From the NCBI GenBank assembly GCA_027596195.1, contig JADGJG010000110.1, positions 1-42,844 on the forward strand: a DNA stretch of 42,844 bases, read 5' to 3'. Below the pieces are notes generated by a model. It was not told the origin of the DNA, made no database searches, and saw nothing but the letters and a program-made list of their open reading frames with translations. The translations under genes were made by a program, and so were the position numbers. Below, one piece after another: positions 19,478-30,699 of this stretch; positions within the stretch are counted from its first letter, which is position 1; each line of letters begins with the position of its first letter. This stretch comes from Podochytrium sp. JEL0797. Lineage: Eukaryota; Chytridiomycota; Chytridiomycetes; Chytridiales; Chytriomycetaceae.

Positions 19478-19690
19478 GAAACGCGTAATCATCCACCTCC
19501 ACAAACCTGCCACACACTCCTTCTCCTCCACCATACATCACCAAATTCGCGCTTCCCCGCGTGGATTTGCTGAACGTCCTGTTCTAGGATGCACCAAGTC
19601 CGCACGAAACCCCGTTTGAAACGCGATAAAAGGAACGGAACGTAAAGTCAAGGCGCATATCCAACAGACGCATGGGAAGAAAATAACCAC
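19478..19690 (+). pseudogene. NSE2: tandem broken copy of the NSE2 SP-RING exon
   Basis: From about 19488 the bases parallel the last NSE2 exon (19200-19410): CACCTCCACA, the TCCTTCTCC block, CATCACCAAATTCGCGCTTCC against CATCACCACATTCGCGCTTCC, TGCTGAACGTCCTGTT, GAAACGCGATAAA and GTAAAGTCAAG.CGCATATCC.ACAGACGCA. Relative to the parent it has several small indels and lost the Cys-X-Cys frame, so no SP-RING can be made. Only this exon was copied. It lies between the NSE2 stop and the converging NAS6 3' end. Confidence 0.85.
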
Positions 19691-19848
19691 ATAATTAACA
19701 ACGTCTCCCTTTCTTCTTATCTTATCCTAATTTCCAAGATCGAAACTAATTACAAAGTCAATATATACATGTTATTCGAAACCAATACAAAGTACGCGTC
19801 CCTACTTTCCCGAAAACAAACAAAAACACAAACAAATATATTCAATTT

Positions 19849-20820
19849 TCACTGCTTCTGCAACGCCCTCCCCAAATACGCCTTCACACTCTCCGGCGCC
19901 AAATCCAACGGCTTCTTTTTCTCCTTATTCTCAATATCCAACTCGGCCCCAGCTTCCACAAGCAACACCGCAATCTCAGCATGCCCATTCTCAATCGCAG
20001 CATGGAGTGCCGTATTTCCATCCATATCTTCGATATCGAGTTTGATGGTGGGTTGTGCGAGAAGGAGTTTGACGAGTGGAGTGGATCCTTTGGCAGAGGC
20101 GCGGTGGAGTGGGGTCTGTGTTTTTTGGAATCGAGTGAGTAAGCGAGCGAGTGATCGAGGAAGGCAAGCTTGCAACGCGTTAACGGCAAGATCGGTATTA
20201 CCTGGTTTAACTTGTCCCTTGGATTGATTCTCGCGCCATTCGAAATCAACAAGGACGCGCTATCAATATTCCAAACGTTCAGAGTTCCACTCTCCTCAAA
20301 CCCTCTCTCCCCCTCTCTCAACAACAAACACAAATAACTCACACATCCAACCATCCTTTACTCGCCGCGTAAAACAAGGGCGTCTGTTTGTTTTCATTCT
20401 GCAGATTCGGATCGGCACCGTGTTGGAGCAAGAAATCGGTCAACGGGGCAGCACCGACAGAGGATGCGATCATGAGAGGAGTCCATTGTGCCTGTTTCGA
20501 ACGGTGCGGAGGATTCGAATTCAACGGGGATGATTCTCAATTCAAGTCACTTTACGTCGTCTTTGACATCCACGGTTGCACCCTTGGACACGAGATACTC
20601 GCACACTGGGACGTGTTTTCCGGATGCGGCCCAGTGGAGGGCGGCTGAATGAGAGTTAGTCATAAAAAGTAAAAAGTAAATCAACTCAACTGCGCTTGTC
20701 TTCGTCCACCGAATTCACAGCGGATTCGTCCGCTGAGACGATGGCGCGGACCACATCGAGTGCCCCGTTGAAGGAGGCAACTTGGATCGACTGGGGGAGT
20801 GTGGGCGGGGGGATCGTCAT
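19849..20820 (-). CDS. NAS6: Nas6 / gankyrin, 26S proteasome assembly chaperone, five exons
   Basis: Exons 20820-20691, 20644-20556, 20491-20343, 20259-20202 and 20115-19849 join in frame to 230 residues, the usual Nas6/PSMD10 length. It is made almost wholly of ankyrin repeats: TALHWAASGKHVPVCEYLVSKG, KDDAQWTPLMIASSVGA, TPLFYAASKGWLDVASLL, TPLHRASAKGSTPLVKLLL, GNTALHAAIENGHAEIAVLLV and IENKEKKKPLDLA. The phrases KDDA.W.PL, HRA.AKG and ENKE.K.PL are shared with gankyrin. Nas6 binds Rpt3 and delays docking of the regulatory particle base during proteasome assembly. The first donor is GTTGAG, an uncommon form also seen at 41113. A generic ankyrin protein is the alternative, but length and phrases favour Nas6. 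Confidence 0.85.
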
Positions 20821-21151
20821 TCGGGTTTCACCTAAATTTTTTAAAATGACTCCTAAAACGCGGCTTGGGTTCTAGAGTCATCCATTCCTTCTTTTTGCTT
20901 CTAGCGCGTTCAACTTCCGCATCTCTCTACTCTCTTTCTTCTCTTCTTCTCTTCCTTTGCATGGCTAGAAGTGAAACTGGAAACAAGTTTCGTTGATTAC
21001 TCCACATTAAAAAAGGGAAAACGAAATTGAATTCAGACCAATAGTTGAAGGATGAAACCCTCCGTTTTATACGATCATTGCTTGGTCTTTGATTTTTTTC
21101 TTGCCGCATTCGAATTCTCGATTTGTCATATCTTTACAATCACAGAACTGG
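20821..21151. promoter_or_regulatory. divergent promoter region between NAS6 and the ABCC transporter
   Basis: NAS6 starts leftward at 20820 and the first recognised ABC exon starts rightward at 21152. The interval has a CT-rich stretch at 20880-20960 (CTTCTAG, TCTCTACTCTCTTTCTTC) and a TTTACAATCACAG at 21133-21145 that could be the acceptor of an upstream ABC 5' UTR or coding exon. I see no other gene in it. Confidence 0.4.
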
Positions 21152-24100
21152 ATGGAGACGGAACACCGATTCCAACAGCAGGACTGGCCGGAAGCCAAGG
21201 CCAACCCAGTCTCCTTTGTCCTCTTTTCATGTAAGAATTGAGAATCGAGTTTGCATGCTTGTTTCTGACCTTGAACACCCGCTTCCGGCTTCCGGCGAAC
21301 CACCCAGGGCTCAACCCGCTCCTCTGGTTCGGTTACAAGAACACACTCGAGCTCCATGATCTCTATAAACTGTCTCCGGATCTTGAAATCAAAGCACTCG
21401 CTAATCAGTTCGAGCTGTTGTGGAAACAGCAATCCGAAAAGTACGATGCGGATCTAAAGGCTGTGAAATCGGGCGACTCGACAGTAAAACCAAAGAAACC
21501 TTCTGTGAAGACCATCTTTATCAAAATGATTGGCCGGGGATTCTTTTCGATCGGAATCGTGAGTGCGGGTCCCGTCATCGCGGAATCGAACTGATAAGCT
21601 TTCTTCACGTGTCCTCAGCTCAAGGCCATTTCGGATATTTGCTTCATTTCGGCCCCGCTCGTGATGAAATCGCTCATTTCGTATGTCCAAGATTCGTCTG
21701 ATTTGGGATCCACCGCGGGATATGGAATCGGGCTCGCGTTTTTGATTTTCGGAATGTCGATGGTTGCGTCGCTCTGCTTTGGATTCTTTTTCCAGAGATG
21801 CAGCAAATACGGAATGATTGTGAGTTTTGGGATCGGATGTTGACTCGCGAACTGATTCTCGCTCGGCTGCAGGTTCGAGGAACTCTCACTGCCGTAGTAT
21901 ACCGAAAATCCCTCCGCCTCAGCGGCGCCGCCCGCCAAGAATTCAACGCCGGCCGCATCACCAATATCATCTCCACAGACCTCGTACGTCTCGACCTCTT
22001 CATGGTCTTTTTCCACCTCGCCTGGTCCTACTCCCTCCAAACCATCTACGTGATCGCCCTACTCCTCTGGGTCCTTGGCATCTCCTCCCTCGCCGGAATC
22101 TCCCTCCTCCTCGCCACCCTCCCCCTCCAATACTTTGTCATCCGCGCCCTCGTGAAACTGCGAAAACAAAACGCCACAATGACAGACCAACGCGTTCGTC
22201 TCACCTCCGAAACCCTCTCCTCCATCCGCATCATCAAATTCTTTGCCTGGGAATCCTCATTCCTCGATCGCGTCTCCGCAATCCGAAACATTGAACTCAA
22301 AGCCGTCATCACCGCCAACTTGATCCGTTCCGTCATAACCGCGAGTGGATTCGCACTCCCCGTCCTCGCTGCGAGCATCTCGTTCATGGTGTATTTTGCA
22401 ATTTCCCCGGAATTCAGTGTGGTTGCGATTTTCACTTCACTCGCGTTGTTCAATAACTTGAGGAACCCGATCCAATGGTCGCCGATTATTATCGGCGTGT
22501 ATGCGGATGCCAAAGTGGCCGTGGAACGGATTCAAGCCTTATTGGAGAGCCATGAATTGACGTTCGAGCCCGAATACGTGGAGGCTGGACCCGAAACCCC
22601 CGCCGTAGTAGTCCAACACGGCGACTTTGCATGGGAAACAGTATCAGACCTGCACACCACCCCCACCGACCCCATCATCCCCATCGAAGACGAAACCAAC
22701 GACAACCTCTCCATCCTCCAATCCGCCTCCGAACACGCAACCCCATCCCTCTCCTCCCTCCACGACACGAACCGCCACTCCCACGTCCTCGATTCAAGCA
22801 GCAGCTCCTCATCCCTCCTCCTCCCTTCCCCCCCACTCCCGTTTTCAAACTCCCCAAAACCCACCCTCTCCTCCCTCAACTTCTCCATCCCGCAAGGCTC
22901 CTTGGTCGCCATCGTCGGCGCCGTAGGATCCGGCAAATCCTCCCTCCTCTCCGCCCTCATTGGCCAACTCAAACCCACCCACCCCTCTACCCGGGTCACC
23001 TTCTCCGCCGCCGTAGGATACGCGCCCCAACAACCCTGGATCATGAACACCTCCCTAAAAGAGAATATCCTGTTCGGCCTCCCGATGGAAGAAAAGCGGT
23101 ACAATGCGGCGATAGATGCGTGTGCGTTGCGGAAGGATTTGGAGGTGTTGCAGGGTGGGGAGGAGGCGGAGATTGGGGAGAAGGGGGTGAATTTGAGTGG
23201 GGGGCAGAAGCAGAGGGTTTCGATTGCGAGGTGAATGGGCGCAGCTTGTATCACTTGTTGTGTTTCTAATTCGTGGTTGTTTTTAGGCTCGTGTATTTCG
23301 ACGCTCCCATCGTGTTGATGGATGACCCCCTCTCCGCCGTCGACGGTTTGCCAAATCCCCCCCCCCCCCCGCGCTCCCTTCTAAAACAACTCCCACACCC
23401 GCCACAGCCCACGTTGGAAAACACATTTTCGAAACCTGCATTCTCAACGCCCTCAAACACAAAACACGTCTCCTCGTAACCCACCAACTCCACTTTGTCC
23501 CCGCCTGCGACCTCGTGCTCACCATGAAAGACGGGCAGATTGCCGAATTCGGGACGTACAAAGACCTTATGCGCAACAAGGGTGCGTTTTACGAACTCAT
23601 GAACTCGTATGGCGGGATTCCGAGTAATTCGGAGATGGATCTAGCCAAGGAAGAGAAAGCGGTGGGGAAAGTGGATGCGGTTGTAGTGGGGGGCAAGAGT
23701 GGACATGCGGGTGCCATGGCGTTAATGAAGGCGGAGGAAAGAGGGGAAGGGGTGATGAAGAGTTCGATTTTTGTGTCGTTTGGGATCGCGATGGGTGGGT
23801 TTGGGTTTTTGGGGTTTATGCTTTCGGTGCTTTTGCTTGCTCAGGTAACGGCGGTTTCAATTTGATTTCGCTCTCGACGAATTTAACACACTCGGACCAT
23901 TACAGGGCGCAAGAGTCGCCAACGATCTCTGGCTCGTCTTTTGGACCAACGAATCCATTGCTAGTCTTTCAGCGGACCAGTACCTCTACATCTACTTGGG
24001 CCTCGGGTTATTGCAGGCCGTGTTGCTCGTCGCGTTTTCGATTTTGATTGCGATTGGGGGAATTCGAGCCGCCAAGAATTTACACGAGGAAGCGTTAAAT

Positions 24101-25749
24101 CGCATTTTGCATGCGCCGGTTTCGTTTTTTGATACGAATCCGTTGGGAAGGGTGTTGAATCGGTGCGTGACGATTTTATTCCCTCGTATTGAGTCTTAAC
24201 TTTGTCTTATTTAGTTTTTCGCGAGACCAAGACGTGATTGACAACACGCTTCCAGACGGTATGCGGCTGTTTTTGATCACGATGGGATCTGCGGTTTCGA
24301 CTTTTGTGTTGGTTTCGTATGTGACGGGGGGATGGTTTTTGGTTGTGTTGGTTCCCTTGATGGTCGTGTATTACTTTTTCCAAGCAGTGTATCGTGCGAA
24401 TGCGCGCGAGTTGAAACGACTGGACGCCCTCACAAGGGTAAACCTCGATTTTTCCTTTTCGCGATGAATCATTTTCTCACCCCCCTTTCAAACCGCCAGA
24501 GCCCACTCTACGCCCACGTCAGCGAATCCATGACGGGCGTCTCCACCATCCGCGCATACCGCGAACAAACGCGCTTCATCTCCAAAACCGACACCCTCAT
24601 CGACACCAACAACACCCCATACTATATCCAAGTCACGTCCGCGCGTTGGCTTGGCATGCGTCTCGAAATCATTGGAAACCTGTTGATCCTCTTCACGGCC
24701 CTTTTCGGCGTGGTGACGCGGAATACGGCGAATCCTGCCATGATTGGGTTAGCGTTATCCTACGTGTTGCAAGTAACGCAATTGTTGAGTTTATGCGTGC
24801 GTCAGTTCACGGACGCGGAGGTGCAATTGGTTTCGATTGAGAGAATGAATTATTACGCGACGCAGATTGAGACGGAACCCCCTGGGGTGGTGGAGGAGAC
24901 GCGGCCAGAGGACGGGTGGCCCACGGAGGGGAGGATTGTGTTTGAGAATGTGTCGATGCGGTATCAACCGGGTTTACCTTTGGTATTGGAGGGGATTAAT
25001 CTCGAGATTCGGAAGCATGAAAAAATTGGGGTTGTTGGGAGAACGGGTACGCCCTTTTTGTTGTTACACGCGTCGATTTCGTTTGAAAGTTTTTTTTAGG
25101 AAGCGGAAAATCTTCCCTCATGCTCTCCCTCTTTCGAATCCTCGAACTCGATTCCGGCAAAATCACCATCGACGGACTCGACATTTCGACCCTCGGCGTG
25201 AAAGACTTGCGTTCCCGATTGAGCATCATCCCGCAAGATCCAATTCTTTTCAGTGGCACAGTCCGTTCGAACCTCGACCCCTTCCATGACCATCTCGACG
25301 CTGACGTGTGGACCGCTCTTGAGAGTGCTGGAATGAAATTGGCTGTTGCAGGGCTCGAGGCCGGGTTGGATTCACCCGTAGATTCATTGGGGGAAAACTT
25401 TTCCGTCGGACAACGACAACTGCTTTGCCTCTCGCGCGCCATCCTCCGCCAACCTAAACTCCTCGTTCTCGACGAATGCACCGCAAACGTCGACCTCGAA
25501 ACCGACCACTTCATTCAACACACCCTACGTACCCAAATGCAAAACGCCACGATTTTGACAATCGCGCATCGAATCAACACCGTCATGGATTCGGACCGGA
25601 TCCTCGTGTTGGACGCGGGGAAGGTCGTGGAGTTTGATTCGCCGAGGAATTTGTTGGGGAGGGTCGGGAGTGCGTTTGGGGCGATGGTGGATGAGACGGG
25701 GGTTGCGAATGCGAAGGCGTTGAGGGCTATGGTTGGCTCAGGGTTATGA
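21152..25749 (+). CDS. ABCC (MRP-type) full ABC transporter, ten exons
   Basis: Exons 21152-21230, 21308-21558, 21619-21819, 21873-23230, 23287-23345, 23408-23844, 23906-24162, 24215-24437, 24500-25046 and 25100-25749 give 1353 residues, all junctions in phase. Order: ABCC entry phrase ANPVSFVLFSWLNPLL, TMD1, a Ser/Pro-rich linker, NBD1 (Walker A GAVGSGKSS near residue 526, signature LSGGQKQRVSIAR, Walker B IVLMDDPLSAVD with Asp for the catalytic Glu, H-loop THQ), TMD2 with SFFDTNPLGRVLNR and VSESMTGVSTIRAY, and NBD2 (GRTGSGKSSL near 1138, FSVGQRQLLCLSRA, VLDECTANVD, AHR). A degenerate first site and intact second site are normal for ABCC exporters of glutathione or other organic-anion conjugates. 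No extra TMD0 is visible; an upstream first exon cannot be excluded. The NBD1 intron at 23346 carries a long C-run. Substrate and membrane are unknown. Confidence 0.92.
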
Positions 25750-25939
25750 ATAGACTTGTCCAGAGTTTCATTTTGCAGTAACGGAGTTGTTCATCCTTGC
25801 AAATATCTGAAATAAGACGATATTGGAATATCGCCAACTCAGAATGCGAACGTCAGAAAAGAACTGCTTTTGAAGCAGAATCGCTTTGCGGATTGACACA
25901 AGAGGGGGGGGGCGGACTCTCTTCCACGAAGAAATCTCG

Positions 25940-26579
25940 ATAGCCATCTCCATTTATATTGGATTATTTACCACCACCGTCTTCCTCAAGAAGATCGGCA
26001 CTGACTTCCGCACTGGGTGTCGCGTTTTGGGGGATCGACGGAATCAAGCGCTGTGCGGGATGCCACTGCGTGTTCTATTGATCTCCTGAGCACCAAAGGC
26101 GGAGTGTGGAGTGGCGGTTGCACAGTTTGCAAAGGCGTTGTCCCACATTGAATTCCATGGCGGAAATGACGAGGCATGCATGTCCGAATTCCAGCGTTCG
26201 ATCGCAGAATATCAATGGTGTCTTAACAAGAAATAGTATGTTCTGGTGTCTCCCCAGAGGAGCTGATTCGAATTCGTTTGAAATATGCTGCATTTCTTCA
26301 ACAACGAATCCAACCGGGTCAGCTTCCTCCTGCGACCCTGAACAGCGTCCTCTTGCTCGCGATACAAGAATCGAAAAGGGAGGATCATATCTAAATTCAT
26401 TCAGTCGGCAGCCTTGGTTGTTTGCATGCATCCTTGTTGCCAAACCCCGGATGTGCAATTGTGTTCGAGAGCGCATATGGTTATTTCCACGATTTCCAAC
26501 CTTGGTCAGTCTTCACCAGGTCATGATGGATGTTTGGTGCCGTTTGCTGACAAATGGGATCGGTATCGTTTGGAGAACT
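25940..26579 (+). pseudogene. broken MYND zinc-finger family member (copy 1)
   Basis: Compared with the intact gene at 35493-36800, the start FLKKIGTDFRTGCRV matches HLKDIGAEFRPGCRV, then frameshifts break the zinc finger (bases still spell ..ATCAAGCGCTGTGCGGG.TGCCACTGCGTGTTCTAT with TCTCCTGAGCA). The middle region keeps pieces such as ECQRSIAEYQWCL and SVLLLAIQES in changing frames, and the end reads MHPCCQTPDVQLCSRAH and WDRYRLEN before TGA, as in the parent. Several frame changes and a large internal gap make it nonfunctional. It begins 190 bp after the ABCC stop. Confidence 0.75.
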
Positions 26580-26879
26580 GAAAACCTGGAGGAGGCAAAT
26601 GGAGAATGAGGAGTGGGAGGAAAGAGAGGGAGGGCGAATGGGTTTTAAGAAATCTCTTTTCTTAATGTTAAATCGTGTTTGAAAAACTAGCCAATATACA
26701 TTTCTTCTCTGCTGTTTCCGCTTCCATTCCTCATAATCCTCTATTCCTTTTTCAGGAACCGCGTCTCCACCCAGCCTCCCCCGCGCCACTTCCAAGCTCA
26801 AAAATTTCACTCAAAAGTCATTGATTGATCAAAGTATTCCTGCATCACCCCATTTTGAGTCCCAAGCCATCAAAAGCCT

Positions 26880-26893
26880 GCTATTTTATATTA
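26880..26893 (+). promoter_or_regulatory. TATA-like element upstream of the 26956 gene
   Basis: The sequence CTATTTTATATTAA lies ~65 bp upstream of the chosen ATG at 26956. Its position argues that transcription starts after it, and so that the in-frame ATG at 26821 is not used. This is by sequence likeness only. Confidence 0.35.
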
Positions 26894-26955
26894 AACCCGC
26901 CAGAAGAGATCCGAAACTCCACCGCATCGCTGCCATCGCAACTTGTCAAGAAATA

Positions 26956-28479
26956 ATGCCCATTCCGCCTGTCAAACGCCTGCCAAACAGAATGACCCCA
27001 TTCCCAATCAATATTGGCAAGTTCCAAGGTTCTTCTGAACCGGCCCTTCACTCGCCGATGCGTTTTACCAGTTTGAACAAGCCGGCGATCTTGCTCGAGA
27101 CTCCAAGTGAATCGGAAACTGCCCCTAGACTGACTCGAGCCCGAAGAAATCGATTGAGTTCTGCAAGGGCGCATCATTTGTACAATTCTTGCATCCGTAA
27201 GTCGATCCGATTTTGGGTGTTGTCAAATCCTCAAAAAAATATCAGTGTTCCCTTCAACCGCCTTGAAGAAAGCCACACTTCAATCCCGTCCAAGACGTTC
27301 CTCAACTTCGTCTTCTTCCACATTCTCCAGCTCTCGCAGAAGTTCGACCTCCTCATACACAAGCTTCTGCCGTCGCTCGTCGATTCGATTGCACGCGCCG
27401 TCCTTGCATTCCCGTGCAAGTTCAATCCTTTCCGAAAGCAGCAACTCGAAACGAACTAGTCCAGTTATTAAGAAGAGCAAAAGAGGGGTGCGACCGTCGG
27501 TGAGACGGAATTCTCTCAATTTTACCATCCCGAACCGAGCCGAAGTTTTAATGTCTGGTGAGACTTAGCGCCGACATAATTTGATTGATGGATGATCTAA
27601 ATCTAAAGAATCTCATGCAATTCAGGCTCGCTTGCGAAACCAACCACTGGCTCTGAACCTGTCAAGAAATCGAGAGTCAGTGCACGACGAAACTTCCGAA
27701 CGTCTCTTGTGAACCGCTTGGACATTCTTCTAGAGGCGCTTGATTTTGAGTTTGGTGAAAACATGAGAGCGCGTTCGAATGAGCCTAAAGGCGACGAGTC
27801 GAATTGGCAAGACGAACTGGCTAACACGGATCAACCACTGGCCATCAAGAACGCGAAGCGAATCACTCGCATCACGTTGGAATATTCACCAACAGCTGAA
27901 AGCAACACAGACCAAGTGTTTGAGCACGTGAGAATCGTGGAGACGACCGACGACATTGGCAAACGCATCGCGATTCCTCATTCGGGCACATCCTCTGCAA
28001 CCACAGCATCTAAACCTCCGCGAGTTCAATTTTCAATCGATTTGGAAGGGGGAAAGATTCAAGAATCCAGTTGGAACCTGTTGTCGGTGATGCAACGGCA
28101 GATTCGGCGAGCCGTGATGGGGCGCTCCGCCTCAAGCACCAAATTGTCACCGCGACTGTCGAGCAACAACTTAAAACGAATTCGGAACAATTCCGAAACA
28201 AACAGCGATGACGCGTCGTTACATGGTGTTGCAAGCCCGGCCCCTTCCATTTCTCGAACAGACACTGTCCAGCCACCTCCTAGTTCACACAAGCCTCGGC
28301 AAAGACCAAGAATTCTGCGCGCGTCTTCCCTTCAAATTGACACGGCTGTGAAATCTGCTTCTCCACATTTGGAATCTGGGAAACGAACCGCGTCCACACC
28401 CGCGACGCCCATCGCTTTTCGCAATCGAGAGGCATTCAGGCCAACTACTCCTCGAGTTTCGTCTTTAAACAGTCGCTAA
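26956..28479 (+). CDS. Ser/Arg-rich, largely disordered protein of unknown function, three exons
   Basis: Exons 26956-27196, 27246-27557 and 27626-28479 give 468 residues; donors GTAAGT and GTGAGA and acceptors ATCAG and TTCAG join in phase 1 each time. The protein starts MPIPPVKRLPNRM, is rich in Ser and Arg (RPRRSSTSSSSTFSSSRRSS), and has one more ordered segment around FRTSLVNRLDILLEALDFEF followed by a possible beta-rich stretch (RITRITLEYSP, VFEHVRIVETT, RVQFSIDLEGG). The C-terminal third is again Ser/Pro/Arg-rich. There is no signal peptide or membrane helix. The composition suggests a nuclear or cytoskeletal, phosphorylated protein, but I recognise no family. A decayed piece of its last exon recurs at 29150-29480. 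Confidence 0.7.
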
Positions 28480-28525
28480 AAGAATCAAAAATCATTATTT
28501 TACGTTACTTGGTTTTAATATAAAT

Positions 28526-29092
28526 TCACTTCTCCAAACGATACACCTCCCATTCTTACTCATACGGTGCATCACACCCCTCATTCACATTCGGTATCTC
28601 ATCCCCTTCAGTGGTGTTTACTACAAGATTCGCGAAGCGCGCCCTCGTACACAACTCCCCCTTCGCGTGACAACACGGATGCTGCGCAGAATCAATTTGG
28701 CACATTTGACAGCACGCTCTCTTTTGCCCGGTTGCATGCAGCGCACCCTGGCCTGAATGCCTTAGTAGATGCGAAGTCCTAACATTGTGTAGGAGATACG
28801 GATCAGTATTTGCGACAAGGGAGGGGGTTGGGGATAAAGGGATTCGAGATCGTTGACGCACCTTCGTTCAGCATCAAGCGACACCTCTCCTCATCCATCA
28901 CTCCCTCATGGGGCCGTAGCTCCCTTGACGCCTTGAGCTCCGCACACTTTCCCTTGTGGTTCTTCCAGTCCTCCTTCTGTTGCTCGGGGGAACAATAGAA
29001 CACGCAGTGGCATCCCGCACAGCGCTTGAGATCTTCGAAAAGGCCACAAATGGCGCATCTGGTGATGTGGGCGGATCGATCGGCGTTGACAT
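28526..29092 (-). pseudogene. broken MYND zinc-finger family member (copy 2)
   Basis: ATG 29092 opens MSTPIDPPTSPD, like the 37204 copy, but a one-base loss just before the zinc finger throws the frame; in the shifted frame the finger itself is intact (CAICG, LKRCAGCHCVFYCSPEQQKEDW, HKGKC) and continues to LMLNEGA, where the family has its intron. What follows is not the helical second exon but a direct jump to the family's last ~50 residues (ILR.HPCCHAKGELCTRARFA, ending WEVYRLEK, TGA at 28526). So most of exon 2 is deleted. The block sits between the Ser/Arg-rich gene and a decayed copy of that gene's third exon. Confidence 0.75.
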
Positions 29093-29149
29093 GTGGCTGA
29101 TTGTGGAGATGCGAAAAAAAAACGGTGTGAAGGGGAAACGCGTCTTTGA

Positions 29150-29480
29150 AACCACTGCAACTTCAAATCCCCCAGCTCCATTTTCCATCGCTTTTAAAAG
29201 GTCTCAGTATTCCAGAATCGAAACGGCAGATTACGCGATCCATGGGATTCTGTCCCAACCGCAGATTCTTCCCTCGGGAGCCTCGAGCAACTGCACCGAA
29301 TCAAGCAGCGACGGAGCGTCATTACACGACTTTGCAATTCCTGACGCTTCCGTTTCTCCGACGGTAACTGTCTTAAACCTTCGCGTTCACTTCAACCTCG
29401 GCTAAGACAAAGAATTTTTGCAATCTTCCCTTCCAATCGATACCTACCACAGTGAAATCTGCTTTGCACCCCTCATCCAC
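29150..29480 (+). pseudogene. decayed partial copy of exon 3 of the 26956 gene
   Basis: The bases follow 28090-28370 of the intact gene: CGGCAGATT.CGCGA, CGAGCAAC, the AGCGA.G..GCGTC.TTACA block, CTTCCGTTTCTC against CTTCCATTTCTC, CCTCGGC.AAGAC.AAGAATT and GTGAAATCTGCTT. A deletion of about 20 bases, several indels and a TAA break the frame. Together with the intact gene it brackets the MYND copy 2, so the MYND fragment lies between duplicates. Confidence 0.75.
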
Positions 29481-29598
29481 CCATTTAAGTATAACTCTCC
29501 GGCCTTTGCAGAGTGGTGTATTATCTCATCATTCGATAAAAAATTGGGTTTATTGCGGTGAATTCAGTTATAAGACTAAAATGTGGAATCATTTGTTT

Positions 29599-30561
29599 TC
29601 ACTCCATCTCCGTATCCGCATCGGCACCATCCACCGTCTCCCATCCACCCTCCTCGGACCAGTGTCCCACAATGCCGACATTGAATTTGGCCATCTTGAG
29701 GTTGAAATGTTTGAGCAATTGTGCCTGGTTCGTGGTGAGCGCGTCGCCGGCCGTGCAGAGGGTGTATTCTCTCATGAGCATGATGACACCTTTGGGGAAA
29801 ATGAAGTATGTCAGTATTTGACACTCGCAAGCGCAATTCAAAAAACAGCGAAATCACCTCCTTTCAACAAAGTCGGCATCCCCAACCCTCTCAACTGCGT
29901 CTCCATGTTGTTGGGGAACGCCATGATTTCGTCCTTGGATTCGGGCAGGTAACTCGGGGCCAGGGAATCGTCGACGGTTTCGTCGAGTTCGAGAGCCTCC
30001 ACGCGACGCATGACGGGGCCGGCGGGGAGGGTGATGGTGTGGGTGGCGTGGACGCCGTTTCTGGCAAAGTCGGTGTGGACGTATTTCGAGAAGGATCTGT
30101 AAAAATAAATGATCAATACAAGGTATTCCTTGCGGAAACGGGAGAAATGAAGGAACTCACTCTCTGATCCCCTTGACATCCAAATCCGAAAAACACAACC
30201 CCACCTCGCCCTTCAAAGCCTCCCCCACAAACCGCAACCCCTCCTTGTACTCGTGCTCGCGATCGGGTCCACCAAGTGCCTTTGCAATCACGCGGTTGTT
30301 TCCGAAAAAGAAGGTTGTGTTGTCGACCTTCATGCCCATCCGCATCGCTTTGAGGATCGAGTTGCGCATGTTGGATACGGAGATGACGTAGCAGTGCGGG
30401 TGAGAGTCGGCGGCGGCGCGGACCTGGAGAGGTGGTGATCAGGTTTCTTGGGGTGGGAAGGAGGGATTCTTTACCTTCTCAAACATGATGGTCTTAGCAT
30501 CTCGGCCCTTCTTTTCGGTCTTGGTCATGGTCATGACCTTGTTTCTTCTTGATTTGGCCAT
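29599..30561 (-). CDS. MRT4: MRT4, nuclear 60S ribosome assembly factor (P0-like), four exons
   Basis: Exons 30561-30475, 30423-30161, 30096-29858 and 29789-29599 give 259 residues with all phases consistent. The protein starts MAKSRRNKVMTMTKTEKKG, then VSNMRNSILKAMR, FFFGNNRVIAKALGG, EYKEGLRFVGEALKGEVGLCFSD, FSKYVHTDFARNG, METQLRGLGMPTLLKGGV and AGDALTTNQAQLLKHF, the familiar order of Mrt4. Mrt4 occupies the P0 site on 25S rRNA in pre-60S particles and is replaced by P0 before export. Compared with yeast and human it has ~25 extra residues (about DETVDDSLAPSYLPESKDE) before the METQLR segment. The gene shares its upstream region with the unresolved plus-strand frame at 30700-31370; an A18 run lies 50 bp upstream. 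Confidence 0.93.
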
Positions 30562-30699
30562 TGCGGTGTTGGTGGGTGTGCGAGTGGAAAGTGGTGGGAA
30601 GGAGAAACAAAAAAAAAAAAAAAAACACGGAATTCTTTTCGAACACACGCAAGTGTGGAAAACGCGAACGGTAACTCTAACCAAACACAAGTATGGATA

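Noticed and set aside
22627..23269. Long Pro/His/Arg-rich plus-strand frames inside the ABC transporter
   Set aside because: They are off-frame readings of the C-rich NBD1 exon; the true frame has all ABC motifs.
23358..23371. C-run near 23360 as a frameshift in the transporter
   Set aside because: It lies in an intron with a GT donor at 23346 and a CACAG acceptor at 23407; splicing restores DPLSAVDAHVGKHIFE.
26481..26810. Minus-strand frame MKFLSLEVARGRLGGDAVPE... as a small gene
   Set aside because: It overlaps the end of a MYND pseudogene and the promoter of the 26956 gene, and its second half is the antisense of the recognised family end.
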